Assembly: GCA_024235615.1 (NCBI GenBank)
Contig: JACKMB010000010.1
Span: forward strand, 1-64,000
DNA length: 64,000 bases
Reading direction: 5' to 3'
From: Thauera sp.
GTDB lineage: Bacteria; Pseudomonadota; Gammaproteobacteria; Burkholderiales; Rhodocyclaceae
Under the pieces are notes generated by a model. It searched no databases. It worked only from the letters and a program-made list of their open reading frames with translations, and had not been told where the DNA came from. The first letter of the stretch is position 1, and each line of letters begins with the position of its first letter. Shown one piece after another: positions 17,371 to 26,281 of the stretch. The position numbers and the translations under genes are program-made.

Positions 17371-18327
17371 ATGAACGCCACCCTGCCCCCACCCCGCCGC
17401 CCGCATCCGCCGCCGCCCGCCCCGGGCGACGTGGTGCCCGGCCACGCCCTCGACTGGCTCGCCGCGGGCTGGCGCATCTTCATGCGGGCGCCGCTGGTGT
17501 GGGCGCTGCAGGCGCTGATCTTCTTCGTGATCCTCGCCGCGCTCGGCATGGTGCCCTTCCTCGGCTGGGCGGCCGCACCGGTGACCCTGCCGGTGCTGGT
17601 CGCCGGCATGCTCTCCGGCGCGCGTGCGCTCGATCGCGGCGAGCCCCTCCACGTCGGCCAGCTCTTCGACGGCCTGCGCCAGCATGCCGGCAACCTGCTG
17701 CTGGTCGGCCTCTTCCACCTCCTCGGCCTGCTGCTCGCTGCGCTGGCCGCGGCGGCGATCGGCGGCAGCGCGATCCTCACCGGCGCAGCCGCGGGCGCGC
17801 TCGGCGCGATCGCCGGAGCAGGCGTCGCCGCCGGCGGCATGATGCTCGGCGTGGTGGTGTTCACCGTGCTGTGGGCCCTGCTCATGATGGCGCTGTGGTT
17901 CGCCCCGGCGCTGGTGATGCTGCACGAGGTCGCGCCGCTGGACGCGATGCGGCTGTCCGCGCGCGCCTGCTTCCACAACCTGCTCGCCTTCGTGGTGCTC
18001 GCCGCGCTGCTCTATGTGCTGGTGTGGGTGGCGATGATCCCGGCCGGGCTGGGCATGCTGGTGCTGGTGCCGGTAATCGCCGGCGCGCTCTACGCGGCGT
18101 GGAAGGAGACCTTCTCGCCGCTGCTTCCCGCCCCCGCGGCCGCCCCCGACCACACGCCGGATGAAGCCTCCGCGCAGGAGGCGACGAGCGACACCACCCC
18201 GGCCAGCCCCGCACTGCTCCCGCCGCCGAGCGACAACGCGACGGACGACGTCGGCACCAACACCGCGCCACCCGCTCCCGAGCCTGGTCCCTCGCCCGGT
18301 CCTGCGGACGAGCCGCCCAAACCCTGA
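17371..18327 (+). CDS. BPSS1780-like multi-pass membrane protein
   Basis: 318 residues from ATG 17371. A Pro-rich cytoplasmic start (LPPPRRPHPPPPAPGD) is followed by HALDWLAAGWRIFMRAPLVW, the typical opening of this family, and about five hydrophobic segments up to residue 245. The C-terminal 70 residues are Pro/Ala/Asp/Thr-rich and probably disordered. Function unknown. The following gene encodes a shorter member of the same type (WLREGLQLWRRNPALL), so this is a tandem paralog pair. Confidence 0.75.
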   Translation: MNATLPPPRRPHPPPPAPGDVVPGHALDWLAAGWRIFMRAPLVWALQALIFFVILAALGMVPFLGWAAAPVTLPVLVAGMLSGARALDRGEPLHVGQLFDGLRQHAGNLLLVGLFHLLGLLLAALAAAAIGGSAILTGAAAGALGAIAGAGVAAGGMMLGVVVFTVLWALLMMALWFAPALVMLHEVAPLDAMRLSARACFHNLLAFVVLAALLYVLVWVAMIPAGLGMLVLVPVIAGALYAAWKETFSPLLPAPAAAPDHTPDEASAQEATSDTTPASPALLPPPSDNATDDVGTNTAPPAPEPGPSPGPADEPPKP

Positions 18328-18340
18328 CCCCTGGAAACCA

Positions 18341-19144
18341 ATGCAAGCACGACAACTCCCCATGCCGCGCGGCTGGGCCTGGCTGCGCGAAGGCCTGCAG
18401 CTGTGGCGGCGCAACCCCGCGCTGCTCACCTTCGCAACCTTCGGCTACCTGCTCTCGATCATCGTCATCAGCCTGGTGCCGCTGCTCGGCCAGCTCGTCG
18501 CCTCGCTGCTGATGCCGGCGCTCTCGGTCGGCGTGCTCAACGCCTGCCGCGCCATCGACGGCGGGCGCAAGACCGGTCCCGACGTGCTCTTCTCCGGCTT
18601 CAAGTCCAACCTGCAGGGCCTCGTGGTGGTCGGCGGCCTCTACCTCGCGGCCACCCTGGTGGTGCTGATGCTGGTGATGCTGGTCGACGACGGCAGCCTG
18701 GCCGCGGTGATGCGCGGCGAGGACATGGACACGCAGGCCGCGGCCGACTCCTCGCTCGGCTTCACCCTGGCGGTCGGCCTCGCGCTGAGCACCCCGGTGA
18801 TGATGGCCTACTGGTTCGCGCCCGCGCTCGCGGGCTGGTGGAAGCTGCCCGCGCCCAAGGCGATGTTCTTCAGCTTCTACGCCTGCCTGCGCAACTGGCG
18901 GCCCTTCGTCGCCTACGCGCTCGGGCTGGCGATCTTCGCCGGCCTGCTGCCCGGCCTGGTGGTCGCGGTGCTCGGCCTGCTCTCGCCCACACTCGGCAGC
19001 CTGGCCGCGCTGCCGGTGCCGCTGATCGTGCTGCCGATCGTGTTCGCGAGCTTCTACACCGCCACCCGCGACGTCTTCGGCCTGCCCGAGAACAACCCGG
19101 CGCGAGATCCGGTCGCCCTCGACGACGCGCGCGATGGCGACTGA
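18341..19144 (+). CDS. BPSS1780-like multi-pass membrane protein (second copy)
   Basis: 267 residues, starting ATG 18341. The opening PRGWAWLREGLQLWRRNPALLTF parallels the previous protein, followed by about six hydrophobic segments and GGRKTGPDVLFSGFKSNLQGL, a loop typical of the family. It lacks the Pro-rich tail. It overlaps the start of nadD by 11 bases, placing both membrane proteins in one transcript with the nadD-rsfS-rlmH group. Function unknown. Confidence 0.75.
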   Translation: MQARQLPMPRGWAWLREGLQLWRRNPALLTFATFGYLLSIIVISLVPLLGQLVASLLMPALSVGVLNACRAIDGGRKTGPDVLFSGFKSNLQGLVVVGGLYLAATLVVLMLVMLVDDGSLAAVMRGEDMDTQAAADSSLGFTLAVGLALSTPVMMAYWFAPALAGWWKLPAPKAMFFSFYACLRNWRPFVAYALGLAIFAGLLPGLVVAVLGLLSPTLGSLAALPVPLIVLPIVFASFYTATRDVFGLPENNPARDPVALDDARDGD

Positions 19145-19844
19145 GTTCGTGCCCGCGCCGGCCGGGCTTGCCTGGGCGCCTGCAGCCGAAGCGCCGGTCG
19201 GCGTGCTCGGCGGCACCTTCGACCCCATCCACACCGGCCACCTGCGCCTCGCCGAGGAGGCGCGCGAGGCGCTCGGCCTTGGCAGCGTGCGCCTCATCCC
19301 CGCCGGCCAGCCGCCGCACCGCGGCGAACCCGGCAGCACGGCCGAGGACCGCCTCGCCATGGCGCGGCTCGCCGCCGCCGGCAACCCGGGCTTCAGCGTG
19401 GACGACGGCGAGGTGCGCGCCCGGCAGAAGAGCTACACCGTGCTCACCCTCGAGCGCCTGCGCGCCGAGCTCGGCCCGCAGCGGTCGCTGGTGCTGATCC
19501 TCGGCGCCGACGCCTTCGCCGGCCTGCCGACCTGGCACCGCTGGACCGACCTGTTCGCGCTCGCCCACATCGCGGTCGCCAACCGCCCCGGCTACGCGCC
19601 CCACGGCCGGCGCTGGCCCGCCACCCTGTCGCCCGAGCTCGACGCCGCCTGTGCCGGCCGCCACACCGCCGACCCCGCGGATCTGCGCCATGCGCCCGCC
19701 GGCCGCGTCGTCCCCTTCGACATGACGCCACTGGCGATCTCGGCCTCGCTGATCCGCGATCTCGTGCGCAACGGCCACAGCGCCCGTTATTTGCTGCCCG
19801 AATCGGTTCTCGACTATATTGCCGCGCACCATCTCTACCGCTGA
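19134..19844 (+). CDS. nadD: Nicotinate-nucleotide adenylyltransferase
   Basis: 236-residue NadD, which adenylates nicotinate mononucleotide to deamido-NAD. Core motif GVLGGTFDPIHTGHLRLAEEA holds the (T/H)xGH nucleotidyltransferase signature; VLILGADAFAGLPTWHRW and the C-terminal LAISASLIRDLVRNG (ISxTxIR-like) are also present. About 20 extra N-terminal residues precede the core. It is followed by rsfS, the usual partner in bacteria. Confidence 0.93.
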   Translation: MATEFVPAPAGLAWAPAAEAPVGVLGGTFDPIHTGHLRLAEEAREALGLGSVRLIPAGQPPHRGEPGSTAEDRLAMARLAAAGNPGFSVDDGEVRARQKSYTVLTLERLRAELGPQRSLVLILGADAFAGLPTWHRWTDLFALAHIAVANRPGYAPHGRRWPATLSPELDAACAGRHTADPADLRHAPAGRVVPFDMTPLAISASLIRDLVRNGHSARYLLPESVLDYIAAHHLYR

Positions 19845-19875
19845 GCGCCTCGCGCCAGCCCCTCACAGGACCCGA

Positions 19876-20223
19876 ATGGACACCCCCACCCTCGAAAAGA
19901 TCGTTGTCGCCGCGCTCGAAGACATCAAGGCACGCGACATCGAAGTCATCGACACCTCGAAGCACACCCCGCTCTTCGACCGCATCGTCGTCGCCAGCGC
20001 CGAGTCCGGCCGCCAGACCCGCGCGCTCGCGCAGAACGTGCATGACAAGGTCAAGGAGGCCGGCGGCGAGATCATCGGCACCGAAGGCCAGGAGACCGGC
20101 GAGTGGGTGCTGGTCGACCTCGGCAACATCGTCGTGCACGTGATGCAGCCCGCGGTGCGCGCGCACTACAAGCTCGAGGAGCTCTGGAACACCCCGCCGT
20201 CCAGCCGGCGCAACGCCGCCTGA
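19876..20223 (+). CDS. rsfS: Ribosome silencing factor RsfS
   Basis: 115 residues from ATG 19876, after CAGGACCC. RsfS binds ribosomal protein uL14 and blocks joining of the subunits under nutrient limitation. Pattern seen: [57 protein letters not shown] and HYKLEELW. Order nadD-rsfS-rlmH is the conserved bacterial arrangement. Confidence 0.95.
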   Translation: MDTPTLEKIVVAALEDIKARDIEVIDTSKHTPLFDRIVVASAESGRQTRALAQNVHDKVKEAGGEIIGTEGQETGEWVLVDLGNIVVHVMQPAVRAHYKLEELWNTPPSSRRNAA

Positions 20224-20320
20224 CGGGCAGCCGCCCTCGCGAGCGGCCGCCGGCGCATTGCGCGGGCGACGCTCGCACGTTGCGACGCATGCTCGCCCGC
20301 GAGCGCTTGCAGCCTCCACC

Positions 20321-20791
20321 ATGAAACTTCTCATCATCGCCGTCGGCCACCGCATGCCCGCCTGGGTGCAGGCCGGCTTCGACGAGTTCGCGCGCCGCAT
20401 GCCGCGCGAGCTGACGCTGCAGCTCGTCGAGGTCAAGGCCGAGCCGCGCAGCGGCGGCAAGACGGTCGAGGCGATGATGGCCGCCGAGGCCGCACGCATC
20501 GAGGCGGCCCTGCCGCCACGCTGCCGGCGCGTGATCCTCGACGAGCGCGGCGCCGACCTCACCACCATGGCGCTCGCGCGCAGGCTGGAGTCCTGGCAGG
20601 GCGAGGGCGACGACGTCGCGCTGATCGTCGGCGGCCCCGACGGCCTCGCGCCCGCGTTCAAGGCCAGCGCCCACGAGGCCGTCCGCCTCTCCAGCCTCAC
20701 CCTCCCCCACGCCCTGGTGCGCCCGCTGCTGGCCGAGGCACTGTACCGCGCGTGGACGGTGCTCAAGAACCACCCCTACCACCGCGAGTAG
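20321..20791 (+). CDS. rlmH: 23S rRNA (pseudouridine1915-N3)-methyltransferase
   Basis: 156-residue SPOUT methyltransferase that methylates pseudouridine 1915 of 23S rRNA. Start at ATG 20321 ([15 protein letters not shown]). SAM-binding trefoil motifs [13 protein letters not shown] and [23 protein letters not shown] are intact, and the C-terminus NHPYHRE is the invariant family ending. Confidence 0.95.
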   Translation: MKLLIIAVGHRMPAWVQAGFDEFARRMPRELTLQLVEVKAEPRSGGKTVEAMMAAEAARIEAALPPRCRRVILDERGADLTTMALARRLESWQGEGDDVALIVGGPDGLAPAFKASAHEAVRLSSLTLPHALVRPLLAEALYRAWTVLKNHPYHRE

Positions 20792-20928
20792 CGCAAGCGG
20801 TGCGGGCTCCGGGTGGCTGTGCGATCGCCCCGGGTCGGCGGGTGGCCGGCGGTGAAACCCGTTAGAATCGCGCCACCCGAGCCCGACCGGCGCCGACCGG
20901 CGCTGCGGATCCCGCGGAAAGCCATGCC

Positions 20929-21549
20929 ATGACCCTCACGCCGCGCATCTACCTCGCCTCCAAGAGCCCCCGCCGCCGCGACCTGCTGCGCCAGATCGGC
21001 GTCAATTTCGACGTGCTGACCTTCCGCGCCGGTGAACGCGGCGAGGACGCCGACGTCGACGAGACCCCGCTGCCCGGCGAGGCGGTCGAGCGCTACGTCG
21101 AACGCCTCGCCCTCGCCAAGGCCCAGGCTGGCATGCGGCGGGTGCTGTGGCGCAAGCTGCTGCCGCACCCGGTGCTGGCGGCCGACACCACGCTCGAGGT
21201 GGACGGCGAGATCGTCGGCAAGCCGCACGACGCCGCCGAGGCCCATGCCATCCTCGAGCGCCTCTCCGGCCGCCGCCACCGCGTGCTGACCGCGGTCGCG
21301 ATGAGCGACGGCGAGCGCACGCGCAGCCGGCTGTCGGTCAGCGAGGTCGCCTTCCGCTCGCTCGGCGAGCACGACATCCGCCGCTACATCGCCACCGGAG
21401 AGCCCTTCGACAAGGCCGGCGCCTACGGCATCCAGGGCCACGCCGCGATCTTCATCGAGGAGATCCGCGGCAGCTACTCGGGGATCATGGGCCTGCCGCT
21501 GTTCGAGACCGCCGCCCTGCTCGAGATCTTCGGCCACCCCGTCCTGTGA
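20929..21549 (+). CDS. Maf family nucleotide pyrophosphatase
   Basis: 206-residue Maf protein, which hydrolyses non-canonical or canonical nucleoside triphosphates to monophosphates. LASKSPRRRDLLRQIGV is the Maf opening, and LAADTTLEVDGEIVGKP and GAYGIQGHAAIFIEEIRGSY (in part) carry the catalytic Asp and substrate-binding residues. It lies 13 bases upstream of rng; maf-rng adjacency is common in proteobacteria. The 137-base gap before it shows no clear gene. Confidence 0.92.
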   Translation: MTLTPRIYLASKSPRRRDLLRQIGVNFDVLTFRAGERGEDADVDETPLPGEAVERYVERLALAKAQAGMRRVLWRKLLPHPVLAADTTLEVDGEIVGKPHDAAEAHAILERLSGRRHRVLTAVAMSDGERTRSRLSVSEVAFRSLGEHDIRRYIATGEPFDKAGAYGIQGHAAIFIEEIRGSYSGIMGLPLFETAALLEIFGHPVL

Positions 21550-21562
21550 GCGCACCCCGTCC

Positions 21563-23017
21563 ATGAGCATCGAATTCCTCATCAACTTCACCCCGCAGGA
21601 GACCCGCGTCGCGGTCGTCGAACAGGGCGTGGTGCAGGAGCTGCACGTCGAGCGCACCGCCAGCCGCGGCATCGTCGGCAACCTCTACCTCGGCAAGGTC
21701 GTGCGCGTGCTGCCCGGCATGCAGTCGGCCTTCATCGACATCGGCCTCGAGCGCACCGCCTTCCTGCACGTGGCCGACATCTGGAGCGACCGCCAGAACG
21801 GCGAGAGTGCGCGCCCGATCGAGAAGATCCTCACCGAGGGCCAGAGCCTGATGGTGCAGGTGCTCAAGGACCCGATCGGCACCAAGGGCGCGCGCCTGTC
21901 CACCCAGGTCAGCCTCGCCGGCCGCCTGCTCGTCTACCTACCGCAGGAAAAGCACATCGGCATCTCCCAGCGCATCGAGGACGAGGCCGGGCGCGAAGCC
22001 CTGCGCAGCCGCCTGGTGGCGCTGGTGCCCGAGGACGAGCCGGGCGGCTTCATCGTACGCACCATGGCCGAATCCGCCACCGATGCCGAGCTCGCCGCCG
22101 ACATCGCCTACCTGCGCAAGCTGTGGCGCGAGATCTCCGGGTCGACGGTCGGCCTCTTTCCGCCGAAGCTGCTGCACGAGGACCTCGGCCTGGGCCAGCG
22201 CACCCTGCGCGACCTCGTCACCGACGAGACCTCACGCATCCGCGTCGACTCGCGGGAGAACTTCCAGAAGCTCTCCGCCTTCGCCGCCGAATACACGCCG
22301 CAGGTGCTGCCGCTGCTCGAGCACTACAGCGGCGAGCGCCCGCTCTTCGAGCTCTACAGCGTCGAGGAGGAGATCCAGAAGGCGCTCGCCCGCCGGGTGG
22401 ATCTCAAGTCCGGCGGCTACCTGATCATCGACCAGACCGAGGCGATGACCACGGTCGACGTCAACACCGGCGGCTTCGTCGGCGCGCGCAACTTCGACGA
22501 CACCATCTTCAAGACCAACCTCGAGGCCAGCCAGGCGATCGCCCGCCAACTGCGCCTGCGCAACCTCGGCGGCATCATCATCATCGACTTCATCGACATG
22601 GAGAACGTCGAGCATCGCGAGATGGTGCTGGAGGAGTTCCGCAAGGCGCTGTCGCGCGACCACACCAAGATGAGCATCAACGGCTTCACTGCGCTGGGCC
22701 TGGTGGAGATGACGAGAAAGCGCACCCGCGAGTCGCTCGCCCACCTGCTGTGCGAGCCCTGCCCCACCTGCAGCGGCCGCGGCGAGGTGAAGACCGCGCG
22801 CACGGTGTGCTACGAGATCCTGCGCGAGCTGCTGCGCGAGGCGCGCCAGTTCAACGCGAAGGAGTTCCGCGTGCTCGCCGCGCCCAACGTCATCGACCTC
22901 TTCCTCGACGAGGAGAGCCAGTCGCTGGCGATGCTGTCGGACTTCATCGGCAAGAAGGTCTCGCTGCACGCCGAGGGCAGCTACACCCAGGAGCAGTACG
23001 ACATCGTGCTGCTGTAG
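21563..23017 (+). CDS. rng: Ribonuclease G
   Basis: 484-residue endoribonuclease that matures the 5' end of 16S rRNA and cleaves mRNA. N-terminal S1 domain (IVGNLYLGKVVRVLPGMQSAF) and the RNase E/G catalytic core with MTTVDVNTGGFVGARNF and IIIIDFIDME, containing the metal-binding Asp residues. The CEPCPTCSGRG zinc-link follows, which joins protomers in this family. There is no long RNase E-type C-terminal scaffold, so RNase G is the right call. Confidence 0.95.
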   Translation: MSIEFLINFTPQETRVAVVEQGVVQELHVERTASRGIVGNLYLGKVVRVLPGMQSAFIDIGLERTAFLHVADIWSDRQNGESARPIEKILTEGQSLMVQVLKDPIGTKGARLSTQVSLAGRLLVYLPQEKHIGISQRIEDEAGREALRSRLVALVPEDEPGGFIVRTMAESATDAELAADIAYLRKLWREISGSTVGLFPPKLLHEDLGLGQRTLRDLVTDETSRIRVDSRENFQKLSAFAAEYTPQVLPLLEHYSGERPLFELYSVEEEIQKALARRVDLKSGGYLIIDQTEAMTTVDVNTGGFVGARNFDDTIFKTNLEASQAIARQLRLRNLGGIIIIDFIDMENVEHREMVLEEFRKALSRDHTKMSINGFTALGLVEMTRKRTRESLAHLLCEPCPTCSGRGEVKTARTVCYEILRELLREARQFNAKEFRVLAAPNVIDLFLDEESQSLAMLSDFIGKKVSLHAEGSYTQEQYDIVLL

Positions 23018-23163
23018 GCGCGGCGGGGCGCCCGCGCGCAGCGCCCGTCGGGCCGGCGTCGCGCGCCGCTGCGCGATCCGCCGGGCGCGCTGGTCGACAC
23101 CAGGACTGTCGCCGTATCATTTGCCGTCGATCTGCCGCCCCACCTGCCGCAACGGAGGCCCTC

Positions 23164-23727
23164 ATGAGCAACGCCATGGCACGTCCCGCCCCGATCCGCG
23201 TCGAGGACTACCTCGAAGGCGAGACCCTGACCGACATCAAGCATGAATACCTCGACGGCGAGGTGGTGGCGATGGGCGGCGCCAGCGCGAGGCATGGCCT
23301 CGTCGCGGGTGCCTTTTACGGCGCACTCCTCCCGCACGCTCGCCGCAAGGGCTGCCAGCTCTTCATCGCCGACATGAAGGTCCGGGTCGAGCACACCGGC
23401 CAGACCTATTTCTATTACCCCGACCTGATGCTGGCCTGCGCGCCCGACGACCGCGAGACCTATTACCGCCGCAGCCCCTGCCTGCTGGTGGAGGTACTGT
23501 CGCCGAGCACCGAGCGCATCGACCGCCGCGAGAAGCTCTTCGCCTACCAGGCCATCCCCTCGCTGCGTGAATACCTGCTCGTCGACCCGGACAAGCGCTC
23601 CGTGGAGATCTACCGCTTCGGCGACCCGGTGCGCTACGAGACCTGCACCGAGGGCGCCTTCCGGCTCGACTGCCTGGATGTGGAGATCACGCTGGACGAG
23701 GTGTACGCCGACGCCGAGGCGCCCTGA
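23164..23727 (+). CDS. Uma2 family PD-(D/E)xK endonuclease-like protein
   Basis: 187 residues, ATG 23164 after GGAGG. It has DYLEGETLTDIKHEYLDGEV, YYPDLMLACAPDDRETYY with the PD motif, and PCLLVEVLSPSTERIDRREKLFAY with the Glu and Lys of the nuclease core. It is a more distant relative of the two Uma2 proteins at 4591 and 5330 (CAPDDRETYYRRSP differs from CHPEDLAAE). Function unproven. Confidence 0.85.
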   Translation: MSNAMARPAPIRVEDYLEGETLTDIKHEYLDGEVVAMGGASARHGLVAGAFYGALLPHARRKGCQLFIADMKVRVEHTGQTYFYYPDLMLACAPDDRETYYRRSPCLLVEVLSPSTERIDRREKLFAYQAIPSLREYLLVDPDKRSVEIYRFGDPVRYETCTEGAFRLDCLDVEITLDEVYADAEAP

Positions 23728-23793
23728 AACGCGCCTGCCCGGCACCGCCCCGCGCCCCACGGCCGCCCTGGGCCGAGAACCCGCAGGCCCGGC

Positions 23794-24507
23794 TCACACC
23801 CCCAGGTAGCGCCCCCACAGCTCGCGTCGCGCGTCCAGCTCGGCCGAGCTGCCCTGCCAGGCGATGCGGCCGCGCTCGAGGATGAGGTTGTGGTCGGCCA
23901 GCGGCAGCAGCTTGTCGACGTATTTGTCCACCACCAGCGTGGTCTGCCCCTGCGCCTTGAGCAGCGCGAGGCAGCGCCAGATCTCCTCGCGGATCACCGG
24001 GGCGAGGCCCTCGGTGGCCTCGTCGAGGATCAGCAGGCGCGGGTTGGTCGACAGCGCGCGCGCGATCGCCAGCATCTGCTGCTCGCCGCCGGAGAGCTGG
24101 TTGCCGAGGTGGCCGGCGCGCTCGGCCAGGCGCGGGAAGAGCGCGTAGAGCCGCGCCGGCGTCCATGGCTCGGCGACGCCGTTGCGGCACGCGGCGAAGG
24201 CGACCAGGTGTTCGTGCACCGTGAGGTTGGGGAAGCACTGTCGTCCCTCGGGCACGATGGCCACGCCGAGGCGGGCGATGGCGTCGGCGCGCTCGGCGTG
24301 GATCGGGCGGCCGTCGAAGACGATCTCGCCGCGCTGCGGGCGCAGGCCGCCGACGATGCTGCGGATCGTGGTGCTCTTGCCCATGCCGTTGCGCCCGAGC
24401 AGCGCGACGACCTCGCCGGCGCGGATGTCGAAGTCGAGTCCGAACAGCACCCGGCTGGCGCCATAACCGGCCTCGAGGCCCCGGCAGCACAGCAGCGGCG
24501 CGTTCAT
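23794..24507 (-). CDS. livF: Branched-chain amino acid-type ABC transporter ATP-binding protein (LivF)
   Basis: 237-residue ATPase. Walker A GRNGMGKST, Q-loop IVPEGRQCFPNLTVHEHL (LivF-type), signature LSGGEQQMLAIARALSTNP, Walker B LLILDEATEGLAP. LivF pairs with LivG to energise uptake through LivHM. The ATG at 24507 overlaps the livG stop (ATGA). One of five adjacent genes on the minus strand. Substrate not determinable; relatives carry branched-chain amino acids, amides or aromatic acids. Confidence 0.9.
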   Translation of the reverse strand: MNAPLLCCRGLEAGYGASRVLFGLDFDIRAGEVVALLGRNGMGKSTTIRSIVGGLRPQRGEIVFDGRPIHAERADAIARLGVAIVPEGRQCFPNLTVHEHLVAFAACRNGVAEPWTPARLYALFPRLAERAGHLGNQLSGGEQQMLAIARALSTNPRLLILDEATEGLAPVIREEIWRCLALLKAQGQTTLVVDKYVDKLLPLADHNLILERGRIAWQGSSAELDARRELWGRYLGV

Positions 24508-25253
24508 GTCGCCACCTCGGTACCCAGATACACCGCCTGCACCTCGGCGTGCCCCTTGACGTGGGCGGCGTCGCCCGAGGTCAGCACCTTGCCGTACACC
24601 AGCACCGAGATGCGGTCGGCGAGCTGGAAGACGGCATCCATGTCGTGCTCGATGAGCAGGATCGCGGTCTCGCTGCGCAGGCTGCGGATCAGGTCCACCA
24701 TCTGCTGCGAATCCTCCGGCCCCATGCCGGCCATGGGCTCGTCGAGCAGCAGCAGCTTGGGCCGTGCGGCGAGCGCGAGCGCGAGGTCGAGCCGCTTCTG
24801 CAGGCCGTGGGGCAGCGTGCCGGCGTTGCGCTCGAGCACCTCGGCCAGGCCCGCGCGCTGCGCCAGCGCCTCGGCGCGTTCCTGCAAGGCATGCTCGGCG
24901 TCGCGGCGCGACAGGCAGCGGAAACTCGACCCGGCCTGCGCCTGCACCGCGAGCAGCAGGTTGTCGCGCACGCTGTCGTTGCGGAACACGCTGGTGATCT
25001 GGAAGCAGCGCGCCAGGCCGGCGCGGGTGCGCGCGTGCGGCGCCAGCGCGGTCAGGTCGACGCCGTCGAGGACGATGCGCCCGGCGTCCGCCGGCAGCAG
25101 GCCGGAGATCAGGTTGACCAGAGTGGACTTGCCGGCGCCGTTCGGGCCGATCAGCGCATGGATCTCGCCCGCCTCGACGGCGAGGTCTACGTGATCGGTG
25201 GCGAGCAGGCCGCCGAAGCGCTTGACCAGGCCCTCGGCCCTGAACAGGCTCAT
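24504..25253 (-). CDS. livG: Branched-chain amino acid-type ABC transporter ATP-binding protein (LivG)
   Basis: 249 residues from ATG 25253, overlapping the end of livM by four bases. Walker A GPNGAGKSTLVNLISG, LivG-type CFQITSVFRNDSVRDNLLL, signature region GTLPHGLQKRLDLALALAARP and Walker B LLLLDEPMAGMGPED. The usual LSGG is LPHG here, a variation of the signature. C-terminal end VQAVYLGTE matches LivG. Confidence 0.9.
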   Translation of the reverse strand: MSLFRAEGLVKRFGGLLATDHVDLAVEAGEIHALIGPNGAGKSTLVNLISGLLPADAGRIVLDGVDLTALAPHARTRAGLARCFQITSVFRNDSVRDNLLLAVQAQAGSSFRCLSRRDAEHALQERAEALAQRAGLAEVLERNAGTLPHGLQKRLDLALALAARPKLLLLDEPMAGMGPEDSQQMVDLIRSLRSETAILLIEHDMDAVFQLADRISVLVYGKVLTSGDAAHVKGHAEVQAVYLGTEVAT

Positions 25254-26281
25254 CGCACACTCTCCCGGCCGCCGCGGCGCTCGAGCAGCGCCGCCACGCC
25301 CTGCGGCGCGTGGAACACCACCAGCAGCAGGAGCAGCCCGAGCGGCCAGTGCCAGTAGTCGGTGTACAGCTTGAGCGCCTCCTCCAGCGTCAGCCACAGC
25401 GCCACGCCCAGCGGTGCGCCCCAGCGCCGGCCGGCGCCGCCGAGCATCACCATCACCAGCAGCAGCGCCGACTGCGTCCAGTGCATGATCGACGGGCTGA
25501 CGAAGGCGTTGTGGCTGGCGAGCAGGCCACCGGCCAGCCCCGCGACCGCGCCGGCGGCGACGAAGCCGGCGAGCTTGAGGCCATACACCGGGTAGCCGAG
25601 CGCCACCATGCGCGTCTCGTTGTCACGGATGCCGCGCAGCGCGTGGCCGTAGCGCGAGTGCGCGACGCGGCTGAAAAGCGCGAACACCGCCGCGGCGATC
25701 GCCAGCACCACCCAGTAGAAGACCTGCGCATGCGCGCCATCCAGCCAGGCGCCCAATTCCAGCGGCGTGTAGAGGCCGTAGCCGTCGTCGCCACCATATG
25801 TGCGCAGCGACACCGCCAGGTAGTACAGCATCTGCGCGAAGGCGAGCGTGATCATGATGAAGTACACCCCGCGCGTGCGCAGCGACACCGCGCCGATTGC
25901 CGCCGCGGCCAGCCCGGCGACCAGCGCCGCGCTGCCCCAGGCCAGCCAGGCCGACGAAAACCCGGCCTCGACCAGCGCCACCACGGTGTAGGCGCCCACG
26001 CCGATGAAGCCCGCGTGGCCGAGCGCCGCCATGCCGCCGTAGCCGAGGATGAAGTTGAGGCTGGTCGCGGCGATCGCCACGATCAGCACCCGGCGCACGA
26101 AGCCGACGTAATACTCCAGCCCGAGGGCCGGCGCGAGCAGCGGGAAAGCGGCCAGCAGGGCCAGCACCAGCCAGGGCAGGCGGCGCGCGAGGCCGGGAAA
26201 ACGCGCGTGCGTGATCGCCGCCACAGCGCCCGGCGCGGAGGATGGGTTCTGCGGAGTCGACCCCTGCATCACCGCCCTCAC
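25250..26281 (-). CDS. livM: Branched-chain amino acid-type ABC transporter permease (LivM)
   Basis: 343-residue permease from a GTG at 26281 that overlaps the livH stop; an ATG four codons later (26269) is an alternative start. About eight hydrophobic segments and the LivM pattern LNFILGYGGMAALGHAGFIGVGAY (in part), RTRGVYFIMITLAFAQMLYY, RGIRDNETRMVALGY and ALLLVMVMLGGAGRRWG. It forms the channel with LivH. Confidence 0.88.
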   Translation of the reverse strand: MRAVMQGSTPQNPSSAPGAVAAITHARFPGLARRLPWLVLALLAAFPLLAPALGLEYYVGFVRRVLIVAIAATSLNFILGYGGMAALGHAGFIGVGAYTVVALVEAGFSSAWLAWGSAALVAGLAAAAIGAVSLRTRGVYFIMITLAFAQMLYYLAVSLRTYGGDDGYGLYTPLELGAWLDGAHAQVFYWVVLAIAAAVFALFSRVAHSRYGHALRGIRDNETRMVALGYPVYGLKLAGFVAAGAVAGLAGGLLASHNAFVSPSIMHWTQSALLLVMVMLGGAGRRWGAPLGVALWLTLEEALKLYTDYWHWPLGLLLLLVVFHAPQGVAALLERRGGRESVR